In this document: positions 50,564 through 62,203 of the stretch, in pieces
How positions within the stretch are numbered: the stretch's first letter is position 1
How the letters are laid out: each line of letters opens with the position of its first letter
Program-made: the position numbers and the translations under genes
Notes under the pieces: model-generated
Told to the model about the DNA's origin: nothing
Database searches by the model: none
What the model saw: only the letters and a program-made list of their open reading frames with translations
From: an uncultured Microbulbifer sp.
Lineage (GTDB): Bacteria > Pseudomonadota > Gammaproteobacteria > Pseudomonadales > Cellvibrionaceae
DNA: 64,000 bases
Reading direction: 5' to 3'
Assembly: GCF_947498635.1 (NCBI RefSeq)
Contig: NZ_CANMKV010000004.1
Location: forward strand, 62,001 to 126,000

Positions 50564-51814
50564 ATGGGTCACATCCAAGTGCCGGCAGACGGCGAAAAAG
50601 TTACAGTCAATTCCGACGGTTCGCTGAATGTTCCGAATCGCCCGGTAATTCCGTTCATCGAGGGCGACGGCATCGGTGTGGACATCACCCCGGTAATGCG
50701 CAAAGTAATCGATGCGGCTGTTGAGAAGGCTTCTGCCGGCGACAAGAAAATCGAGTGGATGGAAATCTACTGCGGTGAAAAAGCAGCAGAAACCTATGCT
50801 GGCGACTGGTTCCCGGCTGAAACCCTTGAAGCGATCAAAGATTACGTTGTTAGCATCAAAGGCCCTCTGACAACTCCAGTTGGCGGCGGCTTCCGTTCCC
50901 TGAACGTAGCGCTGCGCCAAGAGCTGGACTTGTACGTGTGTCAGCGTCCGGTCCGCTGGTTTAGTGGTGTACCTTCTCCGGTTAAAGAGCCGAACAAGGT
51001 GGACATGGTGATTTTCCGTGAAAACTCCGAAGATATCTATGCCGGTATCGAGTGGAAAGCGGACAGCGATGAAGCGAAAAAAGTCATCAAGTTCCTGCAG
51101 GACGAGATGGATGTTAAGAAAATCCGTTTCCCAGAGCACTGTGGCATCGGTATTAAGCCGGTTTCTTCTGAAGGCACCAAGCGTCTCGTGCGCAAGGCTA
51201 TTCAGTACGCTGTTGACCAGGATCGCGATTCCGTAACCCTGGTACACAAAGGCAACATCATGAAGTTCACCGAAGGTGCCTTCGCCGATTGGGGTTATGA
51301 GCTGGCTCGCGATGAGTTCGGTGCTCAACCTCTGGACGGTGGCCCCTGGCACAGCTTCAAGAACCCGAAGACTGGTAAAGAGATCGTTATTAAGGATGTA
51401 ATTGCAGACGCTATGCTGCAGCAGGTCATTCTGCGTCCGGCAGAGTACGATGTCATTGCTACCCTAAACCTGAATGGCGACTACCTGTCTGATGCACTGG
51501 CTGCGCAGGTCGGTGGTATCGGTATCGCTCCGGGTGCGAACCTGTCTGACGACGTTGCTCTGTTCGAAGCGACTCACGGTACTGCGCCCAAGTATGCTGG
51601 TCAGGACAAGGTAAACCCTGGTTCTCTGATCCTGTCCGCCGAGATGATGTTGCGTCACCTGGGCTGGAACGAAGCTGCGGACCTGGTTATCAAAGGTGTA
51701 GAGGGTGCTATTGAAGCCAAGACGGTGACTTACGATTTTGAGCGTCTGATGGATGGTGCTGAATTGAAGTCCTGCTCTGCGTTTGGTGACGAAGTTATCA
51801 AGCACATGGCCTAA
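50564..51814 (+). CDS. icd: NADP-dependent isocitrate dehydrogenase
   Basis: 416 residues, same length as E. coli Icd. Characteristic parts are [29 protein letters not shown] with the serine phosphorylated in E. coli by AceK at [30 protein letters not shown], and [21 protein letters not shown]. It oxidises isocitrate to 2-oxoglutarate at the branch with the glyoxylate shunt, whose enzyme aceA is also in this window. AceK itself is not. It ends in a bidirectional terminator. Confidence 0.97.
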   Translation: MGHIQVPADGEKVTVNSDGSLNVPNRPVIPFIEGDGIGVDITPVMRKVIDAAVEKASAGDKKIEWMEIYCGEKAAETYAGDWFPAETLEAIKDYVVSIKGPLTTPVGGGFRSLNVALRQELDLYVCQRPVRWFSGVPSPVKEPNKVDMVIFRENSEDIYAGIEWKADSDEAKKVIKFLQDEMDVKKIRFPEHCGIGIKPVSSEGTKRLVRKAIQYAVDQDRDSVTLVHKGNIMKFTEGAFADWGYELARDEFGAQPLDGGPWHSFKNPKTGKEIVIKDVIADAMLQQVILRPAEYDVIATLNLNGDYLSDALAAQVGGIGIAPGANLSDDVALFEATHGTAPKYAGQDKVNPGSLILSAEMMLRHLGWNEAADLVIKGVEGAIEAKTVTYDFERLMDGAELKSCSAFGDEVIKHMA

Positions 51815-51856
51815 GTGGCAAATACAGGGCCGGGTCGTACGATCTGGCTCTGACCC

Positions 51857-51892
51857 AAAAAAGCCCTTTGCTTTGCAGCGAAGGGCTTTTTT
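51857..51892. terminator. Bidirectional terminator between icd and cspD
   Basis: AAAAAAGCCCTT and AAGGGCTTTTTT form a perfect 12-bp stem around a 12-base loop. The A-run and T-run serve both converging genes. Confidence 0.92.
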
Positions 51893-51927
51893 GTTGGTGC
51901 GCTGAGATCATTTGGCTGCGCAGAGCG

Positions 51928-52236
51928 TTAGTCGAGTACTTCGGCCTCTTTTTCTCTGATGTTCTCAGCGTGGGCGAGGTCGGTATCAATGCTGGTATCG
52001 GCACTGTGAGCGCCAGTTTCAGCCTCTGCGGACACTGCGGCGGAAATATTTGCAGCGTGATAGCCCTTGTCACCCCTGACGATGTCAAAGGTTACTTGCT
52101 GACCGGCTTTCAGGGTTCGGTAGCCTTCCATCTGAATTGCGGAATAGTGCGCGAACAGATCCTCCCCTCCTTCATCTGCAAGAATAAACCCATATCCCTT
52201 AGCGTTGTTGAACCACTTTACGGTACCAGTAGGCAT
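51928..52236 (-). CDS. cspD: Cold-shock domain protein CspD-like with acidic tail
   Basis: 102 residues. The cold-shock domain covers 1-68 with RNP1 KGYGFI (13-18) and RNP2 DLFAHYSAI (26-34). A C-terminal tail, about 69-102, is rich in Ala, Asp and Glu and is absent from the shorter classical CspA. It is divergent from clpS, the arrangement of cspD-clpS in E. coli and Pseudomonas. CspD binds single-stranded nucleic acid and inhibits replication when produced in stationary phase. Its start has the standard MxxGTVKWFNxxKGYGFI pattern. Confidence 0.9.
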   Translation of the reverse strand: MPTGTVKWFNNAKGYGFILADEGGEDLFAHYSAIQMEGYRTLKAGQQVTFDIVRGDKGYHAANISAAVSAEAETGAHSADTSIDTDLAHAENIREKEAEVLD

Positions 52237-52516
52237 AACGAATTCCCTCTAATTGCCTGAGTGGCCGTCCGGCCACCTTACAGAGTTTTTATATTTATTT
52301 GACCTGCGGATTAGTCGACTGCAATCCTATCTGCGACTAACGGCTGTGCGCGAGCAGGCACTACCTCTTGTAGTCAACTGGTATGGGAATGTCAAGGAGC
52401 CGCTCTCGACGCTGTGATGTCCCTGTGTCGTTGGTCAAATAAGGTTACAATGGCAGGTCGTTGATGGTTGCGAGTGTCGCACTTTCTGAGCTCGATAGAA
52501 CACATTGATAATTGTT

Positions 52517-52897
52517 ATGAGTATTTTGCAGGTCATTAAACTAGGCTCCGGTAACTCTGGAGAGGACTACTACGATCATGAGGGTGCAGATGGCGAGCTC
52601 GCGCTAGAAGAGGCGCCGCCAAAGCTGAAGCGCCCCCCTATGTATAAAGTCATCATGCTGAATGATGATTACACCCCCATGGACTTTGTTGTGGAGACTC
52701 TGGAGTTATTTTTTGGGGTTAACCGGGAGCGCGCCACACAGTTGATGATGCAAGTACACATGCGGGGAAAAGCAGTGTGCGGTGTCTATACTCGGGATAT
52801 AGCGGAGACAAAGGCTGCACAGGTCAATCAGTTCGCTCAGGAGAATGAACATCCACTGCTGTGTGAAATTGAGGCGGACGAGAGTAAAGACGATTGA
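52517..52897 (+). CDS. clpS: ATP-dependent Clp protease adaptor ClpS
   Basis: 126 residues from ATG 52517. The core [78 protein letters not shown] matches ClpS over its whole adaptor domain, including the [10 protein letters not shown] substrate pocket. It delivers N-degron substrates to ClpA, encoded 134 bases downstream. The start has no strong ribosome site; an upstream TTG at 52505 is an alternative with four extra residues. Confidence 0.95.
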   Translation: MSILQVIKLGSGNSGEDYYDHEGADGELALEEAPPKLKRPPMYKVIMLNDDYTPMDFVVETLELFFGVNRERATQLMMQVHMRGKAVCGVYTRDIAETKAAQVNQFAQENEHPLLCEIEADESKDD

Positions 52898-53031
52898 TTT
52901 TTAATAGAACCGCTTTATTAGAAGGGCCCCGTCACCTGAAGGGAGTCAGCCAGGAGATAGACGCCGGCAAAGGGTGCGCGCCTACCAGCGGAGTCGGCGG
53001 GAAATATTGGCGATTAGGGTTTGAGGTTTAA

Positions 53032-55311
53032 ATGCTCAGCAAGGACTTAGAGGTAACGCTCAATCTGGCGTTCAAAGGTGCGCGAGCGAAACGGCACGAA
53101 TTCATGACTGTGGAGCACCTGCTACTAGCGCTCCTGGATAATGAGTCAGCCGCTGACGTGTTGCATGCCTGTGGAGCCGACCTGAGTGCATTGCGCCGCG
53201 AACTATTGGAGTTTGTGGATTCCACCACGCCATTGATCCCGGAGGCCGACACCGATCGCGAGACCCAGCCCACACTCGGTTTTCAGAGGGTCCTTCAAAG
53301 GGCCGTTTTCCATGTTCAGTCCTCGGGCAAAAAAGAAGTGACCGGGGCCAATGTGCTGGTGGCTATTTTCTGTGAACAGGAAAGCCAGGCAGTTTACTAT
53401 CTGAAGCAACAGAGTGTTGCGCGTATTGATGTAGTCAATTACATCACCCATGGGATTTCCCGTGTCGGATCCAGTGGCAACAATCATCATCACGGCTCTG
53501 ACACCGCAGCAGAGCAAGTGGAAGAGGAGATTACGACCGGTACTGAGCCCGGAGGTTCGGACCCCTTAGAGAGCTACGCCACCAACCTGAATCAGGAGGC
53601 GATCCTCGGTCGTATCGATCCTCTAGTCGGACGTGGCCCAGAAGTAGAGCGAGTCACTCAGGTACTTGCGCGACGCCGTAAGAACAATCCTTTGCTGGTT
53701 GGTGAGTCCGGTGTTGGCAAAACTGCGATCGCTGAAGGGTTGGCCAGGCGTATAGTGGATGAAGATATCCCCGAGCCGCTGAAAGATAGCACTATATACT
53801 CCCTTGACCTCGGCTCTCTTCTCGCTGGAACCAAGTACCGCGGCGATTTTGAAAAGCGCTTTAAGGCCCTGTTGGCAGAGCTAAAAAAGCGTGAGCACGC
53901 GGTTCTGTTTATTGATGAAATTCATACGATTATTGGAGCCGGCGCAGCATCTGGTGGCGTTATGGACGCCTCCAACCTGCTCAAGCCGCTACTTTCCAGC
54001 GGCCAGCTTCGCTGCATTGGCTCCACCACTTTTACTGAGTATCGTGGCATTTTTGAGAAAGATCGCGCGCTTTCTCGTCGTTTTCAAAAAATTGATGTCA
54101 GTGAGCCCTCCGTAGAGGAGACCGTGCAGATACTGCAGGGCCTCAGGAGTTGTTTCGAAGATCACCACAAGGTTCGCTTCACAGACGCGGCCCTTGACGC
54201 AGCAGCTCAGCTTTCCAGTCGTCATATCACCGAACGTTTCCTGCCGGATAAGGCGATCGATGTGATTGATGAGGCGGGAGCCTACCAGTCTCTGCTGCCA
54301 CTTGGAGAGCGTACAGAGGTGATTGGTATCGGTGAAATTGAGGCTGTGATTGCCAAGATGGCCCGAATTCCCGCCAAGAGTGTCTCCGCATCGGATAAAG
54401 AGCAGCTGGCGAGACTCGATGACAATCTCAAGATGGTTGTATTCGGCCAAGACAGAGCCATTGAGGCCCTGAGTACGGCAATTAAGCTCAGCCGTGCTGG
54501 GCTCGGTGCGGAAGAGAAGCCCATTGGCTCCTTCTTGTTCTCTGGCCCAACTGGTGTCGGCAAGACCGAGCTGTGCCGCCAGCTGGCCAAGGTCATGGGC
54601 ATCGAGCTGATCCGCTTCGATATGTCCGAGTACATGGAACGACATACAGTTTCCCGGCTGATCGGTGCACCTCCGGGTTATGTTGGCTTTGATCAGGGCG
54701 GGCTTTTAACCGATGCGGTGACCAAGCATCCGCACAGTGTGGTATTACTCGATGAGATCGAGAAGGCCCACCCGGAAGTCTTTAATCTGCTTTTGCAGGT
54801 GATGGATCACGGAACCCTGACAGACAATAACGGGCGCAAGGCGGATTTCCGCAATGTGATCCTGATTATGACTACGAATGCCGGGGCTGAGCTGATGAGT
54901 CGTCGATCGATCGGCTTCTCCAGTCAGGATCACTCTTCCGATGGTATGGAGGAGATTAAAAAGATGTTTACCCCGGAGTTCCGCAACCGTCTCGACAGCA
55001 TTATCCAGTTCGGCTCCCTACCGTTGGATGTGGTTAAGACTGTGGTCGATAAGTTTATCGTTGAGCTGCAGGCACAGCTGGACGATTCCCGTGTGACTCT
55101 GATCGTGGATGATGAGGCGCGCGAGTGGCTGGCGGTTCGTGGTTACGATGAGAAGATGGGGGCCCGTCCCATGTCTCGCTTGATTCGGGATAAGCTGCGC
55201 AAACCTCTAGCGGAGTCTGTTCTGTTTGGGGAGCTGGCAGAGGAGGGTGGTCGTGTCGTGGTGGTGATAGAGAATGATGAGCTGTCGATACAAACGGCGG
55301 TGCCCGCCTGA
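53032..55311 (+). CDS. clpA: ATP-dependent Clp protease ATP-binding subunit ClpA
   Basis: 759 residues (E. coli 758). The N-domain begins MLSKDLEVTLNLAFKGARAKRHEFMTVEHLLLALLDN. Two AAA+ modules have Walker A motifs GESGVGKT (224-231) and GPTGVGKT (505-512). ClpA unfolds proteins into ClpP. It follows clpS on the same strand and, with bpt and aat downstream on the opposite strand, concentrates N-degron functions in one place. A bidirectional terminator follows. Confidence 0.97.
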   Translation: MLSKDLEVTLNLAFKGARAKRHEFMTVEHLLLALLDNESAADVLHACGADLSALRRELLEFVDSTTPLIPEADTDRETQPTLGFQRVLQRAVFHVQSSGKKEVTGANVLVAIFCEQESQAVYYLKQQSVARIDVVNYITHGISRVGSSGNNHHHGSDTAAEQVEEEITTGTEPGGSDPLESYATNLNQEAILGRIDPLVGRGPEVERVTQVLARRRKNNPLLVGESGVGKTAIAEGLARRIVDEDIPEPLKDSTIYSLDLGSLLAGTKYRGDFEKRFKALLAELKKREHAVLFIDEIHTIIGAGAASGGVMDASNLLKPLLSSGQLRCIGSTTFTEYRGIFEKDRALSRRFQKIDVSEPSVEETVQILQGLRSCFEDHHKVRFTDAALDAAAQLSSRHITERFLPDKAIDVIDEAGAYQSLLPLGERTEVIGIGEIEAVIAKMARIPAKSVSASDKEQLARLDDNLKMVVFGQDRAIEALSTAIKLSRAGLGAEEKPIGSFLFSGPTGVGKTELCRQLAKVMGIELIRFDMSEYMERHTVSRLIGAPPGYVGFDQGGLLTDAVTKHPHSVVLLDEIEKAHPEVFNLLLQVMDHGTLTDNNGRKADFRNVILIMTTNAGAELMSRRSIGFSSQDHSSDGMEEIKKMFTPEFRNRLDSIIQFGSLPLDVVKTVVDKFIVELQAQLDDSRVTLIVDDEAREWLAVRGYDEKMGARPMSRLIRDKLRKPLAESVLFGELAEEGGRVVVVIENDELSIQTAVPA

Positions 55312-55330
55312 GCAGGTACGAAAGCCCACC

Positions 55331-55358
55331 AAAAAAGCCACCTTACGGTGGCTTTTTT
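55331..55358. terminator. Bidirectional terminator between clpA and infA
   Basis: AAAAAAGCCACC-TTAC-GGTGGCTTTTTT, a perfect stem with A-run and T-run flanks, 20 bases after clpA and 46 before the infA stop. Confidence 0.94.
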
Positions 55359-55403
55359 GTATCCCGGCAAATTACCCCTGAAGGTATCTGCCTGGCGAGC
55401 TAA

Positions 55404-55622
55404 TTAGCGAGCGCGGTAAGTAATGCGGCCTTTGCTCAGGTCGTAGGGGGTAAGTTCCACCTTGACCTTGTCGCCAGTGAGAATGCGAATGTAGTTTTTG
55501 CGCATTTTTCCTGAGATGTGCGCAATGACCACGTGTCCGTTTTCCAATTTTACTCGGAAAGTGGTGTTTGGCAGGGTGTCGACCACCTCACCTTCCATTT
55601 CAATATAATCGTCTTTTGCCAT
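55404..55622 (-). CDS. infA: Translation initiation factor IF-1
   Basis: 72 residues, the standard length, starting [19 protein letters not shown] and ending GRITYRAR. It is an S1/OB-fold protein that binds the 30S A site. An in-frame start 36 codons upstream has no likeness to IF-1. It lies between clpA and bpt, as in Pseudomonas. Confidence 0.97.
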   Translation of the reverse strand: MAKDDYIEMEGEVVDTLPNTTFRVKLENGHVVIAHISGKMRKNYIRILTGDKVKVELTPYDLSKGRITYRAR

Positions 55623-55748
55623 GCGGCAGCAACCTTCAAATAACTTGATCAGACCTTTACCCCGGAGGCAATCTTGCCTAGCCGCGGCTCGACGGGCGAG
55701 CATTTTGCACGAAAAGACTGAATAGAGCAAAGGGCGCGTGCGTTGGGG

Positions 55749-56468
55749 TTACAGAGACTTCAGACTCCAGCGGTTTTCTGTAAGCATTTCGATCGGCCGG
55801 AACTGACTTTTGTAAGCCATTTTATGGCACTGCTCGATCCAATAACCCAAATAGAGGTTCGGCAGGCCGAGCCGTCGGGCCCACTCAATCTGGTAGAGAA
55901 TGCAGTAACTACCGAGGCTGCGCTTGTCCTCATCGGGGGCGAAGAAAGTATAGATGGCCGATAGACCCGCTGTGAGCAGGTCAGTGACCGCTACAGCGAT
56001 TAACCGCCCGCGCGCGCGCAACTCAATATAGCGCGTCGCTCCCCAGGCTGGGCTCAGGAAGCTGCGGTATTGTTCACGACTTGGGGGGTACATTTCCCCA
56101 TCGGCGTGGCGCTGCTCAATGTAGCGTGCGTAGAGCTCGTAATGCTCATCGGTATCTATGGACTCAATATGAAATATATCCAGGTCTTTGTTGCGCTTCC
56201 AGCAGCGGCGTTGGTTACGATCGGGCACGAATAGGCCCACTGGCACACGTGCGGGCACACAGGCTCTACATGAGGCGCACTGTGGGCGATACAGGTAGGC
56301 GCCACTGCGACGGAAGCCGAGCTCTGACAACCGGTTGTACAGGCGCTGATCTACCTCTGTCTGTGGGTCCACAAACACGGTAGTGGCCTCCCGGTCCGGC
56401 AGGTAACCGCAGGGGTGGGGCAGGGTTGCCAATAGACGGACTGAGTCGAGCTGAGAATATTTACCCAT
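55749..56468 (-). CDS. bpt: Aspartate/glutamate leucyl-transferase (Bpt/Ate family)
   Basis: 239 residues from ATG 56468, MGKYSQLDSVRLLATLPHPCGYLP. The N-terminal cysteine cluster is LYRPQCASCRACVPARVPV, and the C-terminal domain has GLSAIYTFFAPDEDKRSLGSYCILYQIEWARRLGLPNLYLGYWI. Bpt attaches leucine to N-terminal Asp or Glu and so feeds the ClpS/ClpAP N-degron pathway. Its start overlaps the aat stop by eight bases (ATGGGTAA). An in-frame upstream codon at 56558 is inside aat and less plausible. Confidence 0.94.
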   Translation of the reverse strand: MGKYSQLDSVRLLATLPHPCGYLPDREATTVFVDPQTEVDQRLYNRLSELGFRRSGAYLYRPQCASCRACVPARVPVGLFVPDRNQRRCWKRNKDLDIFHIESIDTDEHYELYARYIEQRHADGEMYPPSREQYRSFLSPAWGATRYIELRARGRLIAVAVTDLLTAGLSAIYTFFAPDEDKRSLGSYCILYQIEWARRLGLPNLYLGYWIEQCHKMAYKSQFRPIEMLTENRWSLKSL

Positions 56469-57180
56469 AAGTCCACAAAAGCTTCCAGGGCTGTGGAAAG
56501 GCGGGCTGTGCCAGGCCGCTTTCCAGTAAGTGTTCGAAATCCTTACGACACATTTCAATGGCTCCCAGGCTGCTCAGGTGCGGATTGCTCACCTGGCAGT
56601 CGATCAGTGTGCACCCCCACAATTCTAATTGGCGAACGAGGTGGACAAAAGCGACTTTGGAAGCATCTGTTTCTCGATGAAACATTGATTCACCAAAAAA
56701 TACCTGACCGATAGAAATGCCATAAAGCCCGCCAACCAGTTTTTCATCCCGCCAAACCTCGACGGAGTGGGCATGGCCCAGGTGGTACATATCGATATAG
56801 GCTTCGGCCATTTCTTCCGTGATCCAGGTACCATCCTCCTCGGCTCTTGGCGCGCGGCAGCCTTCCACGACCCGTTCGAATGCTTGGTCAAATGTGGCGG
56901 TAAAAGTACCCCGGCGCAGTGCTTTACGCAGACTGCGGCCAATACGAAAGTCTTGGGGAATCACGACACAGCGAGGCGAGGGGCTCCACCATAGGATTGG
57001 CTGATCCTCTGAGTACCAGGGAAATATCCCGCGGCGGTATGCGGCCAGTAACCACTCTGGGGTGAGGTCGCCGCCGGCTGCCAAGAGTCCATTGGGGTCC
57101 TCAAGGGCTGATTGTGTGGATGGGAAATCGATTTGGGTGTGGTCGAGCCACATCAGGCGGCTTTGGTTATTCCGTGCCAC
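56461..57180 (-). CDS. aat: Leucyl/phenylalanyl-tRNA-protein transferase
   Basis: 239 residues. The signature GLLAAGGDLTPEWLLAAYRRGIFPWYSEDQPILWWSPSPRCVV is diagnostic. The enzyme adds Leu or Phe to N-terminal Lys or Arg, producing primary destabilising residues for ClpS. The start is GTG 57180; an ATG at 57153 is possible. It overlaps bpt by 8 bases and lies 67 bases after trxB. Confidence 0.95.
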   Translation of the reverse strand: MARNNQSRLMWLDHTQIDFPSTQSALEDPNGLLAAGGDLTPEWLLAAYRRGIFPWYSEDQPILWWSPSPRCVVIPQDFRIGRSLRKALRRGTFTATFDQAFERVVEGCRAPRAEEDGTWITEEMAEAYIDMYHLGHAHSVEVWRDEKLVGGLYGISIGQVFFGESMFHRETDASKVAFVHLVRQLELWGCTLIDCQVSNPHLSSLGAIEMCRKDFEHLLESGLAQPAFPQPWKLLWTYG

Positions 57181-57214
57181 GAACTGATACCTGTCCTGGA
57201 AGGCTGGGGAGGTC

Positions 57215-57234
57215 GGGTGGCCTTAAGGCCACCC
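57215..57234. terminator. GC-rich palindrome between trxB and aat
   Basis: GGGTGGCC-TTAA-GGCCACCC is a perfect 8-bp stem 13 bases after the trxB stop. No T-run follows on the minus strand, so termination would be weak. Confidence 0.45.
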
Positions 57235-57247
57235 GGAGGACTAGCGA

Positions 57248-58581
<1,334 letters not shown>

Positions 58582-59655
58582 ATGCTGGGTGGACAACTAC
58601 GGCCAATGGGCAAAGCCATGCGGCAAGGTAGAAAGATTGTGCCCTTAAATCTGGACTGTGATTTGGTCGGGCATCCCACGTTTACATTTAGCCTGAGTAA
58701 AGAGGCGCAGGTATTTGCTTCCGAAATCCTGGATGATACGTTTTCCTTGAAGTTATCCATTGATCTAGGACCGGAGGGCGGCCATTTGGCCAGTTTGCAC
58801 GGTCCACCCGATCTGGTTGAGTTGTTCTCAACCCTTCAGTTGCAGGTCAGGTGCGATATTGTGGCAGATGGGTACAATGTGCTCGACCAAGACGCTTTAG
58901 ATACTCCTGAGGTTTCATCGGAATCGAGAGGCAAGTTGCTTGAAGCGCTTGACCTTTGTGATGGCGATAGAGTGTTGGATTTGATGTGTGGGAGCGGCAC
59001 AACCAGCCAGGTACTCCTGGAATATGCTGAGGAGAGCGCGATCGGGATCTCTCTCAGCATGTGCGATACCCACTATTCTCAGCTGCGCCGAATAGATCCA
59101 AAAGTGCGTGAGGGAGCTGTCGATATTACGCTGGGGGATGCCAGGGCACTGCCTTATGAGACGGAATCTTTTGATGTGGTGCTACTCAAAATGGGATTGC
59201 ATGAAGTCCCCCAATTAGATCAACCACTGGTAATGAGGGAAGTTTTTCGCATCTTGAAAAAGGGTGGGCGCTTTATTATTTGGCAATTGCTGCCAACCAC
59301 CGGTGTTTGGCAGGATGTTTTTACAGATATTGTACGAAAAACCAGCATGTTGGCTCGCTGTGAATCCCAAGCCTTCAATCGCTACTTCCCTAGAGATGAT
59401 CAATTAACCTGGCTTTTTAAAAATGCGGGATTCGCGGAATACGAGCAAATTTTTAAAGTTGATTTTTCCTATAGTACCCGGGCTAGACTGGATGCTGAAT
59501 TGGCGGGAGATTCCAGCAAGCTGGAAATATTGAATAACTTTGCTCGCGACAGGGCGCCTCAAGAGGTGCGCGACTCGGCACTCTGGCGGGATACTGGCGA
59601 GGATATTTTGCTGAAAGTCCCGGCCTGTATTTATCGCACATACAAACCGTTGTAA
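58582..59655 (+). CDS. Class I SAM-dependent methyltransferase
   Basis: 357 residues. Motif I is VLDLMCGSGTTSQ (131-143), and DVVLLKMGLHEVPQ (199-212) and ILKKGGRFIIWQLLP (about 226-240) supply motifs IV and VI of the class I methyltransferase fold. The first 120 residues are not recognisable. The C-terminal part after residue 245 is also unassigned. The start ATG 58582 lacks a strong ribosome site; ATG 58606 is possible. The gene sits between trxB and ftsK, which are adjacent or nearly so in Pseudomonas. The substrate is unknown. Confidence 0.75.
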   Translation: MLGGQLRPMGKAMRQGRKIVPLNLDCDLVGHPTFTFSLSKEAQVFASEILDDTFSLKLSIDLGPEGGHLASLHGPPDLVELFSTLQLQVRCDIVADGYNVLDQDALDTPEVSSESRGKLLEALDLCDGDRVLDLMCGSGTTSQVLLEYAEESAIGISLSMCDTHYSQLRRIDPKVREGAVDITLGDARALPYETESFDVVLLKMGLHEVPQLDQPLVMREVFRILKKGGRFIIWQLLPTTGVWQDVFTDIVRKTSMLARCESQAFNRYFPRDDQLTWLFKNAGFAEYEQIFKVDFSYSTRARLDAELAGDSSKLEILNNFARDRAPQEVRDSALWRDTGEDILLKVPACIYRTYKPL

Positions 59656-59787
59656 ATCAAAGATAATTGGGCTGGCGATAAGAGCTTACTCTGGTAGCCG
59701 CCCTCTTTGAACGTGGAATGGTAACGGGTGTGGGGCAAGCAATTGCCGGAGTAATAAAGTAATAACAAAGTATATTGAGGTAAGCCA

Positions 59788-62130
59788 TTGAAGGCCGAGA
59801 GCGCAACCGAAGAAAACTCTGAGAAGAGCGGTGCATTGCCGGGTTCACTCGTCGCCCGCCTGGTTCGCGAGGGAGCATTAATCAGTCTGCTCGCGGGCGC
59901 ACTGCTGCTGGGGATCAGCTTGTTAAGTTACGATTCCCAAGACCCCGGTTGGTCTCATACCGGGCAGGCTGGGCAGATTCATAATGCTATTGGTCCGGCT
60001 GGGGCCTGGCTCGCTGATGTCTGTTTATCCTTGCTGGGCTGGATGGCTTATCTGTTCCCTGTGCTGATCGGCTTACGCGCTTATAGGGTCTTGCGCGATC
60101 GCAATGCGCGCTTTCATGCCCCCCTGTTTGCGCTCAGAGTTTTTGGTCTGATACTGCTGTTGATCAGTGGTGCTGCCATAGCAACTCTGTGCTTTTCACC
60201 TGCAGACAATCCCCTGCCTTTTACCAATGGTGGAATTATTGGAGGCGCTCTATCGGGTGCCCTTGAGGGTAGCCTTGGTTATGTGGGGGCAACGATTTTA
60301 CTCTTGGCAATTTTTGCCATTGGTACCACGGTGTTCACCGGCCTTTCCTGGCTTAAGCTGGCGGAGTCCATCGGTCGTAATGTGCTGGGTATGCTCGCTT
60401 GGCTGGGGAGTTACTACCAGCAATGGCGTCGGAAACGCACTGAGCAACGGGTCGCACGGGAGGCCATAGTTGTGCGCAAAGCTGCTGTCGAGGAAGAAAA
60501 GCAGCGCACAGCGAAGCGAATCCCACCGAAGATTGAAGCGACGGCGCCGAAGCCAAAGCAGAGCCCCCGTGTAGCCAAGGAGAAGCAAGGTGAGCTGTTC
60601 AAGGCTGGGGAGGTTACCGGAACTCTGCCGCCTTTGGGGTTGCTCGACCCCTCCGACCAGAATAAAAAACCGGGCTTCTCACGAGAATCCCTCGAGGCGC
60701 TCTCACGTTTGTTAGAGTTGAAGCTCAAGGACTTTGGTGTGGTGGCCGAGGTTGTGTCGGTACTGCCGGGCCCAGTGGTAACCCGTTTTGAAATCCAGCC
60801 GGCACCGGGGGTCAAGGTCAGCAAGATTTCTAACCTGGCTAAAGATCTGGCTAGGTCCCTGGCGGTAATCAGTGTGCGGGTGGTGGAAGTGATACCGGGA
60901 AAATCGGTGGTGGGGATCGAGATTCCCAATGAAAACCGCCAGATGGTGCGCCTCAGTGAAGTACTTTCCGCGGACGTTTATGAAAATGCCAAATCACCGC
61001 TGACCCTAGCGCTCGGACACGATATCTCCGGGCAACCGATAGTGGCAGACCTTGCCAAGATGCCCCACTTGTTGGTTGCCGGTACCACAGGCTCGGGTAA
61101 GTCGGTAGGTATCAACGTTATGTTGCTCAGCCTACTGTATAAGTCGACCCCCGATGAGGTTCGCCTGATCTTGGTTGACCCAAAAATGTTGGAGTTGTCG
61201 GTGTATGAGGGGGTTCCCCATCTGCTCACCCCGGTGATTACCGATATGAATGATGCCGCCAATGGTTTGCGCTGGTGTGTGGGTGAGATGGAACGGCGCT
61301 ACAAATTAATGGCGACCATGGGGGTGCGCAACCTGGCGGGCTTTAACCGCAAGGTGAAAGAGGCCGAAGAGGCCGGTGAGCCGATTCTCGATCCTCTCTG
61401 GGAGGCAGATCCTGCATCCAGTGTTCCACAGGAGGAGCAGACCGCGCCCGCGCTGAAGCCCCTGCCAGCAATCGTTGTTGTTATCGATGAATTTGCTGAC
61501 ATGATGATGATTGTCGGCAAAAAGGTTGAGCAGTTGATTGCCCGTATTGCACAGAAAGCCCGCGCTGCAGGAATTCATTTGCTACTGGCTACTCAGCGGC
61601 CCTCGGTGGATGTGATTACCGGCCTGATCAAAGCGAACGTGCCCACCCGGATCGGTTTTCAGGTTTCTTCCAAAGTGGATTCACGCACAATTTTGGATCA
61701 GGGTGGAGCCGAGCAGTTACTCGGCCACGGCGATATGCTTTATCTGCCCCCAGGTAGCGGTGTGCCTGTGCGGGTCCACGGCGCCTTTGTGGATGATCAT
61801 GAGGTACACAAGGTAGTTGCAGACTGGTCGCGTCGAGGTAAGCCCGATTTTATCGATGGAATTATCGATGACAGCAACAACAGCATTCCGGTACCTGGCC
61901 TGCAGTCGGAAGGTGGTGAAGAAGATGATCCAGAGTCAGATGCTCTCTATGATGAAGCTGTCGCCTTTGTCACCAAGTCGCGCAAGGCCTCTATTTCTTC
62001 CGTACAGCGCCAGCTTCGCATCGGCTACAATCGCGCCGCGCGCATGATCGATACCATGGAGGCTGCCGGAGTTGTTTCGCCTGCAGGGCATAATGGCAAT
62101 CGTGAAGTGCTGGCTCCGCCCCCCGCTTAA
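59788..62130 (+). CDS. ftsK: DNA translocase FtsK
   Basis: 780 residues. It starts at TTG 59788 with GAGG seven bases upstream. Four N-terminal membrane helices (about 25-200) anchor it at the septum, a Lys/Arg/Pro-rich linker of about 70 residues follows, then the motor domain with Walker A GTTGSGKS (432-439) and Walker [14 protein letters not shown]. The gamma domain, [34 protein letters not shown], contacts KOPS sites. FtsK pumps DNA and activates XerCD at dif. The linker is shorter than in E. coli FtsK (1329 residues), like the Pseudomonas type. Confidence 0.97.
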   Translation: MKAESATEENSEKSGALPGSLVARLVREGALISLLAGALLLGISLLSYDSQDPGWSHTGQAGQIHNAIGPAGAWLADVCLSLLGWMAYLFPVLIGLRAYRVLRDRNARFHAPLFALRVFGLILLLISGAAIATLCFSPADNPLPFTNGGIIGGALSGALEGSLGYVGATILLLAIFAIGTTVFTGLSWLKLAESIGRNVLGMLAWLGSYYQQWRRKRTEQRVAREAIVVRKAAVEEEKQRTAKRIPPKIEATAPKPKQSPRVAKEKQGELFKAGEVTGTLPPLGLLDPSDQNKKPGFSRESLEALSRLLELKLKDFGVVAEVVSVLPGPVVTRFEIQPAPGVKVSKISNLAKDLARSLAVISVRVVEVIPGKSVVGIEIPNENRQMVRLSEVLSADVYENAKSPLTLALGHDISGQPIVADLAKMPHLLVAGTTGSGKSVGINVMLLSLLYKSTPDEVRLILVDPKMLELSVYEGVPHLLTPVITDMNDAANGLRWCVGEMERRYKLMATMGVRNLAGFNRKVKEAEEAGEPILDPLWEADPASSVPQEEQTAPALKPLPAIVVVIDEFADMMMIVGKKVEQLIARIAQKARAAGIHLLLATQRPSVDVITGLIKANVPTRIGFQVSSKVDSRTILDQGGAEQLLGHGDMLYLPPGSGVPVRVHGAFVDDHEVHKVVADWSRRGKPDFIDGIIDDSNNSIPVPGLQSEGGEEDDPESDALYDEAVAFVTKSRKASISSVQRQLRIGYNRAARMIDTMEAAGVVSPAGHNGNREVLAPPPA

Positions 62131-62203
62131 GGGGGAGTCGCAGTTAAGCTAAGGTTCACTTGCCGGTGGCTAATCTTTAAGGAAATCAACACACTGGAAA
62201 TCA

